Below, piece after piece: positions 31,501-43,212 of a DNA stretch of 64,000 nucleotides. How positions within the stretch are numbered: the first letter of the stretch is position 1; every line of letters begins with the position of its first letter. The position numbers and the translations under genes were made by a program. The notes under the pieces were generated by a model. That model worked only from the letters and a program-made list of their open reading frames with translations. It ran no database searches and was not told the origin of the DNA. Source of the stretch: Prostheceraeus crozeri (lineage: Eukaryota; Platyhelminthes; Polycladida; Euryleptidae); NCBI GenBank assembly GCA_907163375.1, contig CAJQUW010000614.1, positions 248,001-312,000 of the forward strand, in the 5' to 3' direction.

Positions 31501-33520
31501 TTACAGTCGCATGCCCTTGCTGACACTAACCACAAATATCGGTTGTGAACCTAGCCTTTTCACATCAACAGATGGAAAACCTGCAAGGCAGCAGGCTGGA
31601 GGAAAAAATTTGCATTTCTAAAAATCGATCATTATTTTTTGTAAACATCAGGAATGCAATCTCTCTAAAAAACTGAATCATTTGACTCCCTGATACTGAA
31701 AATTGGATTCCTCACTACAATTTTATTGCTGCTTTTCAGCAAATTGAGAGATTCGATGAGTTCTTGTCAATTTTCAGAATTTCAGGAAAATTGGACAACC
31801 TGAAGACCCCCGTTGAATATCAGCAACAGTGTTATGCATATATCATTAGTTCGTGATCATGCACAAAAAACATTTGATGTTGTAATTTCATACATTAAAT
31901 GACATTCGATAACTCAACATGACACTTTTACCAATACAACATCGTGTTTTCTCCAATATAACCATAGGGTTTCATGATTTTTTGCAATTTAAGTACAGGT
32001 TCTATTCGACGGCGGGCTGTTGCATGAATAAATTTTCATGTCTGTGATTCAACTATCACGAATTTTTATGAAGCAATATGAAAGAGAAGAAATCGAGGAG
32101 AAAGATGATTGCGACAGTGACGGTGAATTCGAGAAGCAAGATTTTCAAAACTCATGTTGAGTGACGATGTGGTCTTCACCATTTTGGCTGAATTGGTCGT
32201 TTTACATCGATTTAGGAATTCCATTTGAGCCTTCTTCGATTGCATCATTTCTTATCAAGTTGATAAGAAATGTAATCAATGCGGAAGATTAAAATAAAAC
32301 ACATTTCTTAAAGAAACAGTTAGATTATCTGATGTCAAGCAATATCGGTGGCGATAAAGTTCTACGGTATGTTAATGTTGATTATCTGGACATCAACTAC
32401 TTATAGTAAGACCGACTGTTGAACACTCAGATCTGGATTCATATGGCGCGCTTAGGTTTCTAGAAAGGAAGGGTTATATCTAACCTCAATGTCGAAATGG
32501 CACATCACAGAATTAGACAACTTGCTCCTTCTCGAATGGATAATTAATGTATCGGTTCCTATTGGAAATGGCAAACAATAAGCTGTCAACCGAGGACAAC
32601 AGAGCCAGTGAGAGAGGCGTGCTGTGATGTCACGTCGCACACACCATGGCACACACCAAAACACACATCGCTGACTGGCTAACATTCGATTCAGTGAATG
32701 TACTATGCAGTGAGATGGTGAAATCATCAAGCGAACAAATTTTCGCACTGCTATTTTTTTAATAATGATCGGAAGGGCCAACATTGTCGAGAAAACTTGT
32801 GCGCAATGATCTGAATTCTTGGCATCTGAAGGAATTGTGCCAATCGAAGCACTTTGCTGAAACTGGCAGTAATTCGCAAGCGACGCACGACTTTTTTCTT
32901 ATCTCTGTAAGGTACTAGAAATTCCTTTTTTGCCCACTTAGTAAGTCCCGCGATGTGCCGGCGATTTCGAATTAATCACACTTCTAGCAAACCGAAACAG
33001 ATACACAAAATATTTAATTTTGTAGTTGAACAATCACTGATCATTGACAGTCACTGACAGATGCAGTCACACTCTCATTGCAGTGGTTTTATAACAAAGC
33101 TCGTAAGAACCTCATCATTGATCACTTTCGGTGCAGTTTCTATTCAGGGGAAAATACGGTAGATGAGCACGTTTAATTACAAATGAGTAAGGACACATGA
33201 GATAATGGTATTCACTGATGGATGCTCATGTATAGTGTCTTAATTCTCTAATGTCTAATGTAACTTACTGTCTCCAGAAGTTTCGCCGTGTGTATTAAGC
33301 AGAAAAGGAGGATTTTCTGCAACTGATTGTACGTTCCAAATTCGCTGGTCATCAACTTGTCCACTGTCATTTTCTTGCTCATCATCGAAGCCTGATGCAA
33401 GAAGAAAGTTTCGAATAAGTACAATAAGAACAATTATTGTGTACGATGTTTTGTAACACATTAGCTTGAAATACTCATTTTGTAAAAATCAAAATAGAAT
33501 CGACCAATCTACACAGGAAA
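31501..33520. other. AT-rich stretch without recognisable features
   Basis: About 2 kb with only short frames; no domain, RNA gene or repeat recognised. Confidence 0.5.
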
Positions 33521-33605
33521 TGTGTCCATGTTGCGAGATGTGATTAGGGTCTGTTGATGATTCCAGATATTGGATTAAAGGACAGTTGGTATTTAGTATT
33601 TCTTG
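33480..33605 (+). repeat. Dispersed repeat related to the 36-kb tandem unit
   Basis: Shares AATCGACCAAT(C/T)TACA, GATGTTG(A)G-like, TTTAGGTCTG(T/C)TGA and GTATTT(A/T)GTATT-like words with 36190-36310. A second pair, GGTCTG(C/T)CGCAGTAT(A/G)TTGAAT, occurs at about 33611 and 33937. Confidence 0.55.
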
Positions 33606-33674
33606 ACAACAGTGGTCTGCCGCAGTATATTGAATGTCTAAAGAGTGACAAATATTAAGTCAATAAAGGACGCC

Positions 33675-33785
33675 AACACCTTTCATTCCCCGACCGCACT
33701 CGCCTGACCCAGGAATCGAACCGAAGTCCGCGGTGGAGACGAGCCCGCACCGTCTTCACCAGGCCACACTGGCCAAGGGGAATGC
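33675..33785 (-). mobile_element. tRNA-derived SINE (head region)
   Basis: On the minus strand a B-box-like GGTTCGATTCC follows at the right distance an A-box-like GTGGCCTGGTGAAGACGG, the RNA polymerase III promoter of tRNA genes. The stretch is much more GC-rich than its flanks. The T-arm does not pair well, so it is a SINE or tRNA pseudogene rather than a functional tRNA. Confidence 0.5.
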
Positions 33786-36040
33786 GAGTGAAGACAGAAG
33801 TCATCTCCAAGTGATATCGACAGCTTATTGTCCTATTATTATTGACAGAATATATTCATGTATAGCTATAATTCATGTTGTAGCGAGACATATCAGCATG
33901 TCATACGATTACGCTACACGGTAGATTGATGACAAAGGTCTGTCGCAGTATGTTGAATAGTTGTTAACTATATAATATTATTGTCATTCTCTCTAGGAAT
34001 ATCCAGCTCTCAATCCGTAGGATTTAGCGTAGGCCTGTTTTCTGGCGCATCAAGCTTCATGAGAATCGCTATGCACTAAATAAAGATTTTATGAACTTTT
34101 TTCTAAATTATTAAAATTACTATTGCCAATAATAAAGTAGTTTTTTCAATATTTGAATAAGGTTTGTATAAAATAAAGTAAAACTTACAGTATATAAGAC
34201 AGAAATTGCTAGTCATTGATCTGTAACCCAAATGGTTCAAATCAAAAACAGATCAAATAAATCACTTTGGAAGAGTTCAAACAGAGGAAATTACACTTCT
34301 TCATGCTTTAGTATCCACCATTCCATCCAGAACTTGTGTCAACACAGTAGATGTCAGTGTGTGTGCTGCCCTAAGAGATGTGTTACGGGAGCGGAGTATT
34401 GAATGACATCCATTTGCTGTGAATACTTCAGTTGATTTTCATGAGTTATAGGTGCTCTTATTTCATCATTTGAATGCATATGAGCAGTTACAAAACGGTT
34501 GTTCAATTGTTTCCATACTTTAAGAATGTGATAAATAAATAATTCAGTCTCATTTTTTACTATCTTGACACAAAGCAGCTTTACCATCACCGACAGTTTT
34601 GTCACCATACAACGGGAGAACAATAAATGCTTTTGCTTTTCGAACGAAATAGATTTTAAAGCATCATTCGAAATTTAGTTCGATGAATTGGCAATGACTT
34701 CTTTCTGTTATATAGATCAATACACTGCTTCAGCTTTCGTAATCCGTCAGATGTGATGAATGTAGAGTACGATTTGTGGCATAATTATCTGTCATCAAAT
34801 AAAGTCGATTGCTCACTATACGGCTTTATAATCTCAATAGCCTTTACTAAAATTTGTTCGAACAATATTGCAGTCAGTTAAAATAACAACGTGTGGGTCT
34901 TCGAAAACGCAGGCTTCGCCATCACTGCTAAAACACTGCAGGCTATTGTAATGCGCGAGTCATCAGCATAGTGTTCTTCCTCGATATCTAAAAAACCTAT
35001 ATACGCAATAAAGTAGAATTTTCACACTTGCACAGGGTTGTCCAGGAGAAGCAGAAAATATAGTTTTGCATTTTTAGACGGTCTCAAACTCCGATCCTAT
35101 GCTTTCAAAGCTTCCAATGTCTTCGTCGAATGTATTGCATTGTATTGTGGAAATAGAAGAAGATATCTCACCCTTTTGTAGAAGTTTTTGTTTCCTGCAT
35201 TCAATAAGAATGATTTCAAAATAAGTGATGCACACGATGCCTCCGCCCATTCAATTCAGACAGCTCAGCCAATTATAAAGGACTTCTGCATCTTCATTCA
35301 AATCTGTTGGATTAATCCATTCATGTCCTTATTTAATCTGCTTCATGGTATGTACGAGTAGCTCACAAATCTTCACATAGGATAATGTATCTTTCAACTG
35401 TGACCATCTCTCTGACTTCTGTCGGATACAAAGCATCGTGTAATAAAATGAGACCAAACTATTTTTTCCATTTTGTTGTCCAAGAAAATTCGGAATGACT
35501 GTGATAAAACGTGATATTCTTTGTTCGTCGGGAATTTAATTGCGATACTTAACTTGAATTTTTCGCGATTGAATATTCCAGTCACTCTGATTAATCGCAG
35601 CTTTGTTGATGCCAGATTCCAAAATTGGTGGAATTTACATTGCATCAGATGACCATCAATTGTTAATTCGTTTGCGTATAAGGAGGCCAATGTCTAACAC
35701 AATTTTTACTATTTTTTGCGAATTTTGTTCAGAAGGTCGTTGATCCACTTACCTAATTGTGCTTCATCGGGGATAGAAAACCTGCAAACTGACATCGATT
35801 GATCTCTACCATACATGCTTTTGCAATTTAAAACAGTGTACTTTCTTATCATCTTTGGTAAAAATATGTATTGATGAAGGAAGCAATTTTAAGTCGGCCT
35901 ATGCCAAATCCTTCGGGTTGAGAGTTGGAAATTCCTAGCACTTTCTATTTTTCATAGACATTCCTGATTTTACTAACATTATGTTTGCAAAAAACAACAC
36001 TACTTAAGATAATTGCTTTAGTTCATTCAATATTACAAAC
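33786..36040. other. Gene-free stretch
   Basis: Frames such as 34354-34623 and 35394-35690 on the minus strand are protein-like in composition, but I cannot match them to a family. They may be worn transposon coding sequence. No RNA gene recognised. Confidence 0.4.
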
Positions 36041-36625
36041 GCACTACTTTAGACTACATGTCAGTAGTGTAATAGAAGTAAAATTAAGTGCTAAGTGAAT
36101 GCCCAAGGAAATTTCACTGAAATGTACTAATTTTGCATCTCAAATTTACACCGGGCATAACATACTCCACGTAAGTTTGCAAAAGCTAAATCGAATCGAC
36201 CAATTTACAGAAGTGAGACAGGATTTCTGTCGATGTTGAGTGATATGGTTTAGGTCTGCTGACGATTTACGACATTCGATCAAATAGCATGTAGTACTTG
36301 GTATTTTGGTCTGTTCCCAGTTTTGAACTGAGGATGTAACTAGATAGTTAGTCATTCTATCTGCACTGTCTCGGCAAAAAGCAGTGTTTATTAATTATGA
36401 CAGGTGCACTACTTCAGACGACTTATCAGAAGTGTGTTAAAAGAGGTATTTAATGAAATAACCGTGGAAAAGTCATTTAATATGCTAATTGCATACATCA
36501 AATTTTCTCCGGGTATGGCCGCGAGTTCATGTAGGGAGTTGTGTCGATGTTGAGAACTAGTCCAGGGGATGACTCATGATATCGGATGAAATGGTTTTCA
36601 ATTGAGGATGCAACTCCATTTTCAA
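36041..36625 (+). repeat. Tandem duplication, unit about 365 bp
   Basis: The second unit begins at 36406. Matching words in order are GCACTACTT(T/C)AGAC, TCAGTAGTGT / TCAGAAGTGT, CTAATT(T)TGCAT, CACCGGGCAT / CTCCGGGTAT, TCGATGTTGAG and GAACTGAGGATG / CAATTGAGGATG. The second copy is shorter. A related single copy lies near 33.5 kb. Confidence 0.65.
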
Positions 36626-37065
36626 TTATTCCAATTACAATATGAACAGCAATAGTTCACAATACTTGCCTTCTAAAATAATGCGTGACGGATTTTCTTT
36701 CCCAAATTCACCTACCGATGACTGCAAAAGTAAATGTATTCGTTACCATAAAATAAATGACGGGGTTTTTTGAGCATTCAGAATAAGCTTATTCATTTCT
36801 TTTTCACAACATTTCTGGTATCCTACTCCCCTACTCTATTGTGCATTGAATCGAGTAATGAAAAATATCTGACGCAATGACATGCTCATCAACTTTTACT
36901 GAAAATTAGCGAGCTTCAATAACTAAATTGTGATGTCGTTCATGTTTCATGGCAAAGATTTATGGTCTCGTAGAATAATAACGAAAATCAACATTAATAC
37001 CTTGAATCATGCTGCTCAATAGGATGCCCTTTGTCTTTGAACGTGGTTGAAATTGAACACTACTA
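36626..37065. other. Stretch without recognisable features
   Basis: AT-rich; nothing recognised. Confidence 0.4.
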
Positions 37066-37806
37066 GTCCAGCAGCCAGAACGAGTTTCTGCAGGAGACGA
37101 AGTCGAAAATGAGACTTCCCCAAAAGGATGTACTGTACACCCTATACCTACTAATTATTTCTGCGCTTGCATAGTTCTACGTGGTTCCTTTTCCTGTCAG
37201 ACACGATCAAAGAAAAAGACATGTTAATCCAATGGGACGATGATACTAGGTTTTGGCGAAAATGAAATTTTCTATGTTTTCACTTAGTAGGCAAAAAATG
37301 CTAAGTCTTGAGCCATAATTTTTGCCATGGAATATCTTGAGGTAACTTGCCATTATGTACATGTGTTATTACTATGTTTCTGATCGGCAAATTATCCGAG
37401 AATGTGGTGAAATGTGGATTAGATTGCTCAAAATGCTTGTGTTGCCGACATTAGGAGGCTGGTCAAATCTGTATGTGTCTAGCTTCATAGACAGGGGTGC
37501 ATGAACATGATAGAAAATCACTTGAAGACATTCCATGTCAAAAATCATGACTCTGGGAATAGCCCGTACGGAAAAAATGACCGTATGTTCATAGAATTAA
37601 GTGAATTTTCGCTTAATCATAGAAAACATAGAACATTTCATTTTTACCAAAAACTGCAATCTGCGTCCCGTTGGATTAAGATGTGTTTTTCTTTGATCGC
37701 TTCTGAGAAGAAGAGTAGTCGTAGTAAGCAGAGGTTGCACTTCATTCTGTAATTGTCTCATTTTCGGCCTCGTTCGCTGCAGAAACTCGCTCTGGCTGCT
37801 GGACCA
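37066..37806. repeat. Fold-back element, about 200-bp arms
   Basis: Arms 37066-37287 and 37610-37806 are inverted copies starting GTCCAGCAGCCAGA(A/G)CGAG and sharing GAAAATGAGAC, AAGAAAAA(G/C)ACAT, CCAA(T/C)GGGACG and TTTTCTATG. Similar words in the 8789-9398 element place both in one family. No transposase. Confidence 0.8.
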
Positions 37807-38093
37807 GCTATGACTTGGCGATCAATCATGACTCCTAACGATAATAACCAATGTTTTCCTAAGAAAGCATTAAGACGATGGTCGCTCTTCGAATAGCATC
37901 CACTGCAACTTTCAGAGTTGGCAATAAGTCCCTAGGGAATCGACAAAACCAAAAATCCCACTTGGGTCCTTTTGCTTAAAATAGGAGTCTGCCTTTCTAC
38001 TGGAGCATCACAATGCCTAAGATATGAAGATCTATTGTGTATAAAATATTAACAGAATATCAAGTTTCAATTCACTGTGAATTTATACTACTA

Positions 38094-39271
38094 CAGTCGA
38101 ACCTCCCCATAGTGAATTTCAAGGGACTAGATAAAAAGATTCAAAATGAGAAGAGTTCACTATAAGGCAGTTTTCTAAAATTTAATGTAATATTGCTTTT
38201 AAAGTAAACATATTAGGTCAAAACAAACATGCAAAATAATTTAAACTAATACATGCATGTATTTAGAAAACAAATTTTGTAGGGGTAGGCCTAATTACCA
38301 GTAATATCGTATTGTCACAATGTCATGTTAAATGATAATACAAACTCAAGATGCAAAATGCAGCTACTATAAAATAATCTCTTTGTTGGTGCCCATTGAT
38401 ATAATGTTCTGGTTATTTAAGGATTCCTGATTTTATACGGTGTTGAAATGAAAATATCATTTATATTGCTCGGCGCTTCGTCCGTTCCTTATAGAGCAAT
38501 ACACGGAACTGTATCGTGGCTGCAGGAAATCGCGGTCTGACAAAAGCTCACGAAGCGCCGAGCAATATAAATGATATTTTCATTTCAGCACCATATAAAA
38601 TCATGAATACTTTAATTATCAGAACAGAATATTATAAAATAATCAATACTGTACACAGTATAAGCTACATACATCATTAATTATGAACGATAGGAACATC
38701 TGTCAATACGAGTCTGTACAGTACGTCACTCGTCAACAGAAGCAATCATGTTTTCTACTCGATAAAAAGCTTGTTGATCAAGTTGGTCACTTTTCCTTTC
38801 AAGGAATTCCTTGATCTGACTCGACAGTTGGTACGCTTGAAAACGCAAAAGACGCACTTAAATCGCACGTAAACTTGAAACTATTAGCTGCATTATCTAT
38901 TGATTTGTGTCTAAATTTAGATTGTAGACTCATAGACTTGAATAATTTAGGAAACTTTGGAGTAATAAATATCATCGAGCTACTCGCCTCAATAAAGGTA
39001 GTACACGCACATGGGATGCGTATTAATGCAAAGTATAAGTAAAGATCAATACATACGAGTACTTGATGGAAAATATTCATTATGTAGAGGCTGAGACAAC
39101 AAAGGGACTGAATAATATTTTCATTATGAAGAGATTATTCACTATGAAGAGGTTCATTATGTAGAGATATATAACAAGTGCAAAGCATACCGTTTTTGAT
39201 GGAATCAAAAAATTAATTCACTACGAGGAGAGATTCACTTTGTAGGGATTCACTATACAGAGGTTCGACTG
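38094..39271. mobile_element. pogo/Tigger-like nonautonomous element
   Basis: Ends read CAGTCGAACCTC inward on both sides, flanked by TA (38092-38093, 39272-39273), as in pogo-type Tc1/mariner elements. Several TTCACTAT(A/G)...GAGG words recur beside both ends, the kind of subterminal repeat bound by a transposase. The 1.18-kb interior has no transposase and includes the palindrome at 38398-38632. Confidence 0.85.
38398..38632. repeat. Palindrome nested in the pogo-like element
   Basis: About 85-bp arms share GAAATGAAAATATCATTTAT and GCTCGGCGCTTCGT, around a loop of about 65 bases. The inner 45 bases are perfect and the outer part diverges. The GGCGCTTCGTG(T) word also occurs in the palindrome at 12772-13043. 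Confidence 0.75.
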
Positions 39272-39499
39272 TAGTATACTGACCAACTTTTGATAAGGAT
39301 CACTTATAAGGATCAAAATTTGTGGAGAATTCTATGTATAAATGGTTTGAATTTTTACGACTGGTTTGAATAGTCTTGATGAGATCCCTATATTTACGTT
39401 CACCTACAACTCATTGATAACACTGATGAATATGCTGATACACGCATTGTATAATGTGCTTCATACTCGCATAGAAGTACATCCATGTATTGACGTGAG

Positions 39500-40650
39500 T
39501 TTATGTTAATGAAAAATTCAAAGCTAACTGCACTGGGTTTACACGCATATTTAAACTCAAAACACGAGCATCTTTGGAAGAAAAGTTATGAAGACAACCA
39601 ATGAGCAAGGAGCGAGTGTGGTCTACTCTTGCTTTGAGAACGGCCTTACGATGCCTCTTCATGCTACAAATGAGTCTCCTGATATCACTGGGGAACTTAT
39701 CTCCTTCCTCTTTCAATTAAATTTGCAGCTCTTGAATGGATCGGGTTTGATTCATTCGAGCTCTCACTCTTCGCCCTAATACACCCCACACATTTTCAAT
39801 GCGGTTGCAGTCAAAAGATTTCGCTGGCCAACTCATGCGTTCTATTGTTTCCTCTTCCAAATACTGGTTCATAATTAAGCCATGGTCAGGACGCACATTG
39901 TCATCCATCAGAACAAATTTCGGACCAATGGCACCGGCATAAGGGTCGAATGCACATTTTGAAATTTCATCGCGATATGTTAAAGGTTAAGCTCTTGTTA
40001 AAGGTCTGCTTCGAAAGATTTGCTTGTCAGTTTTGTCTTACATACCGATTCCGCCTTAGGGCATGACAGAACCTCCTCCAAACCTGTCATGACAAGAAAT
40101 ATTGCTAAATTGAAACCTCTGATTCCGTTGTCTCCAAACTCTTTCCCTTCGATCAGTCATATCCAGACAAAATATGGGCTCATCAGCGCCCATCTGAGTC
40201 TTAGTCTGATTTTTTGCCTACTTGACACGGAAAGCTGCTGCTCTAGAACAAAGGCCAGCAACGTAAAGTCTTCTTTTGATCGTTTGAACAGATACAACTA
40301 ACCCTGTGATGGACTGGAGATCTCTCTCTAGCTTAATTGCATTTGTAAATGCATCTCGACGAGCTTGTAGAATAAGATAGCGATCATTCAATCTCGATGT
40401 AACCTTCATTCCCCCAACATGTCTGTGCATGACCGAACCTGTGGATTTGTGGCGGAGCAGCATTCTGGAAATGACACTCTGACTGGAAGTGAGAATATCT
40501 GCTACGTCTGTTGTGACAGCCCTGCTTCCAACATTCCAGTCCCTCTTACCATTTAAGTACTCGTCCGATGCCTCCTTGTTGTTTGCTGCATGTCCCAAAA
40601 GCGCCATCTCACAGAGTTCAGTGCCTTCTTTGGCAACGTGACAGTACAAA
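39500..40650 (-). pseudogene. Tc1-type transposase remnant (DD34E)
   Basis: On the minus strand 40218-40649 reads as the N-terminal DNA-binding region (VISRMLLRHKSTGSVMHRH..., SVQTIKRRLYVAGL). At 39717-39908, MDDNVRPDHG supplies the second Asp and RIENVWGVLGRRV the Glu, with 34 residues between them. The middle with the first Asp is scrambled and several frames are needed. No inverted ends were recognised. Old and dead. Confidence 0.75.
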
Positions 40651-41174
40651 TTCGATACAAAACTTCATAATCAACGTCAACAAATTTCAAATTTAGCTGG
40701 AAATTTCTTTATCACAATGAATATGTGTAAACTGGTGTTCATGAATTATGCCTATGAATCACAGATATGGGCTTGGCCACGAGAGAAGGTACAAACAAAC
40801 AAAAAATAAAATTTGCAGCACATGTTTCATATCAAGTCTGTCAATAATAGACATATCTAAGTTTATGAAATCAGGCAAGGAACCCCGAAGCTCATTGACT
40901 TCATATGTATTCATTTGTTTGAATATAAATGTGGATTAGACATTTGATATAATTTACATGTCGCTCCATTATGCAATGGATCCTCCTTCTTTTCATACAT
41001 TGACTGATTTTGTCGTAACGGACAGGATATATTCATAAAAAAGAAAAACTTCTTCCGATGGATATTATTCATGAGTTTTGCAGAAAATACTCCAGACGCT
41101 TGTCACGTATTATGTGGGATGCATATTCCGACTGGACAACAGATAGAAGGTGTGCAGAATCAGCGGGTCTATCA
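40651..41174. other. Stretch without recognisable features
   Basis: AT-rich; nothing recognised. Confidence 0.4.
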
Positions 41175-41736
41175 TGCACATACAGAGTTGGAAAAGTCGG
41201 AATTGGAATTAATTCCGATCCGGAATTAATTCCATTTTTCGTCGGAATTGGAATTGGAATTGACGATATTCAAATCTACTGGAATTGGAATTGGAATTGA
41301 CCCTGATAGACATCAATTCCACTTTTTCGATAGACCTGTGATAAATCTATTTGTACAAAAATTGAAATCGCAACGTCCAATCACAACAATTAACAATATT
41401 AATTTTTAAGACTATAGATACAATACGCAACGATAAAGGAAAAACTTTAAACTTACAGTTCACTTCTTAATGTTGAATTCACTTCAATTCGATCGGACTC
41501 ATTTATACCAAAATAATTTCATAAATATCAGTGTCACTTATATCGTCAATCTTCAATTGCGCTCGCTGATGTGTTGCCGTATACGCTGCTGTGTTGTAGT
41601 TCGCTGGCGGGCAGTTGTTGATATTTCTGTAGTTAAGTTACACCGCGAGAGCCCGGAGTTCTTCTAGCATCTGCTGAAGATGTCGTATGTGATGCTGTTG
41701 GTAGTTGTTGCTCTGTCAATTTCTCATCGTTTCTAA

Positions 41737-42571
41737 CAGGGATGCGGAGTAACAGTCAGAGTCGGAGTCGGAGTCCCGGAGTCCTATCATTTTTGCTGGA
41801 GTCGGAGTCCTATCAGATGATAGGCCTATGATGCTTGTATCTAGACCCCAAATATAATACAAACAAATTATTTATCCTCGTGCAGCGTCCTCACTGTCTT
41901 GATGTTAACTTTCTCCATCAAACAGAAGTACAGAGACAGCAGTGCATGCAAAGCTTGTAATAGTTGATGGAATGAACCGTGAAAGTGAAAAAAAGGATTG
42001 TCTTTTCACTCGGCGATTTAGTAGAGAAGACAAGCCTTCCTAGCTTCGATCACACCTATACGCACCAAAGGTCACGTCAGAGACAAAAATGAAATACTAG
42101 TTTGTTTGAGAACATTACCTCTTATCCTCACGTTTATCGTGTGTGATTTCTCCTCTTACTAACCGTATATGATCACTTAATCGCGTGTGATCTCTCCTCC
42201 AAAGCGCATATTAAAATCGAAAGCGTACTCATATTTTATGAAGAAGGATGGGGGATTTTCCTGCCTGATAGAGACTGGAGAAAAACCGTGTGAAGCACAC
42301 ATCAACAAGATGGGAGTAGTCGAGTCGCATGCATCCAACTTAAAGCGACATTTGATAAACTTTCACCGAAAATGATTGATAATTGATACAGCAATGATCA
42401 CTAAACATAGGTTCAGATAAGCCCATGATCTGTTATGTAGGTCACCAGTTTCTATCAAAAAAACTAGGCTATGTATACTTGCCACCCGGAGTCGGAGTCC
42501 TATCAAAAGCCGGAGTCCTATCAACCCCCAGAGTCGGAGTCCTATCAAAATGATAGGACTTCGCATACCTG
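41737..42571. mobile_element. hAT element nested in another hAT
   Basis: Ends CAGGGATGCGGAGT and CAGGTATGCGAAGT are inverted and flanked by a perfect 8-bp duplication GTTTCTAA (41729-41736, 42572-42579). GAGTCGGAGTCCTATCA words cluster at both ends. It carries only a BED-finger fragment, so it is a deletion derivative of a full hAT. Confidence 0.9.
42187..42375 (+). pseudogene. BED zinc finger of a hAT transposase, fragment
   Basis: The 62-residue frame reads KSKAYSYFMKKDGGFSCLI, then GEKPCEAHINKMGVVESH and LKRHLINFHRK. This is the BED-type finger (aromatic pair, Cys/His ligands) that starts many hAT transposases and binds the element ends. The CxxC pair is damaged (CLIETGEKPC). The catalytic and dimerisation domains are absent. 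Confidence 0.7.
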
Positions 42572-43212
42572 GTTTCTAATTTATACCAATTTTTCAGACT
42601 TGACGATAAATCCTCTTTCTTTTGAAAATTGAAAGAGTTTCCTTTAATCTCTGCCCGCTAGCTTTCGACCCGACTTCATTTCGTTCTTATCACGGAATTT
42701 TTAATCTCCTTTTTTAACATGGATCATTAATCAGTTTTCATGATAACAACTTTATCGTCGTTTTTTTCATTCATCAACAATCACGTTATTCGCACATTGA
42801 ATTATTTTTTTCTATCAGTTTATTAATCGATTTATTCGCATCTCATCTCTCTCTCTCAGCGTTTGATTCTTTGCTGACCGTTAATTTTCTTTTCTTTCTT
42901 TTTTTATCTCGTTTTCGAAACGAAAATGGTGTAGGCAGACGGGTTACACATATGCATGTACACAAGAAATATGAACTATGAACATGAGAACGCACATAGG
43001 AACGACGCAGGGAACGGCACACAGGAAAAACGAGGATAGGATAAGGGCACATGGGTTCGATTGAAGCGAACAAACGTTAGATACATTAGCATAATACACT
43101 ATATGCGACATGAAATTATCGGAATTCAATCTTATAATGGAATTGGAATTGAATTGAACTGTTTCGACTGGAATTGGAAATAAAAAATTTCAGTGGAATT
43201 TTTCCAGGTCTG

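Larger units (their letters stand above)
41183..43212. mobile_element. Outer hAT-like element with GGAATTGGAATT arms
   Basis: Ends CAGAGTTGGAAAAGTC on the left and CAGACCTGGAAAAATTCC inward from the right. They are flanked by 8-bp near-duplicates TGCACATA (41175-41182) and CGCACGTA (43213-43220), six of eight matching. GGAATT words cluster beside both ends. No transposase is visible. Another hAT (41737-42571) is nested inside. The imperfect target duplication and end decay suggest it is older. Confidence 0.7.

Noticed and set aside
33675-33785. Functional tRNA gene
   Set aside because: A- and B-box-like words are present, but the T-arm and acceptor stems do not pair, so a SINE or pseudogene is more likely.
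41190-41310. GGAATT run as a plain microsatellite
   Set aside because: The same words recur at 43130-43200 beside a matching inverted end and an 8-bp near-duplication, which fits hAT subterminal repeats better.
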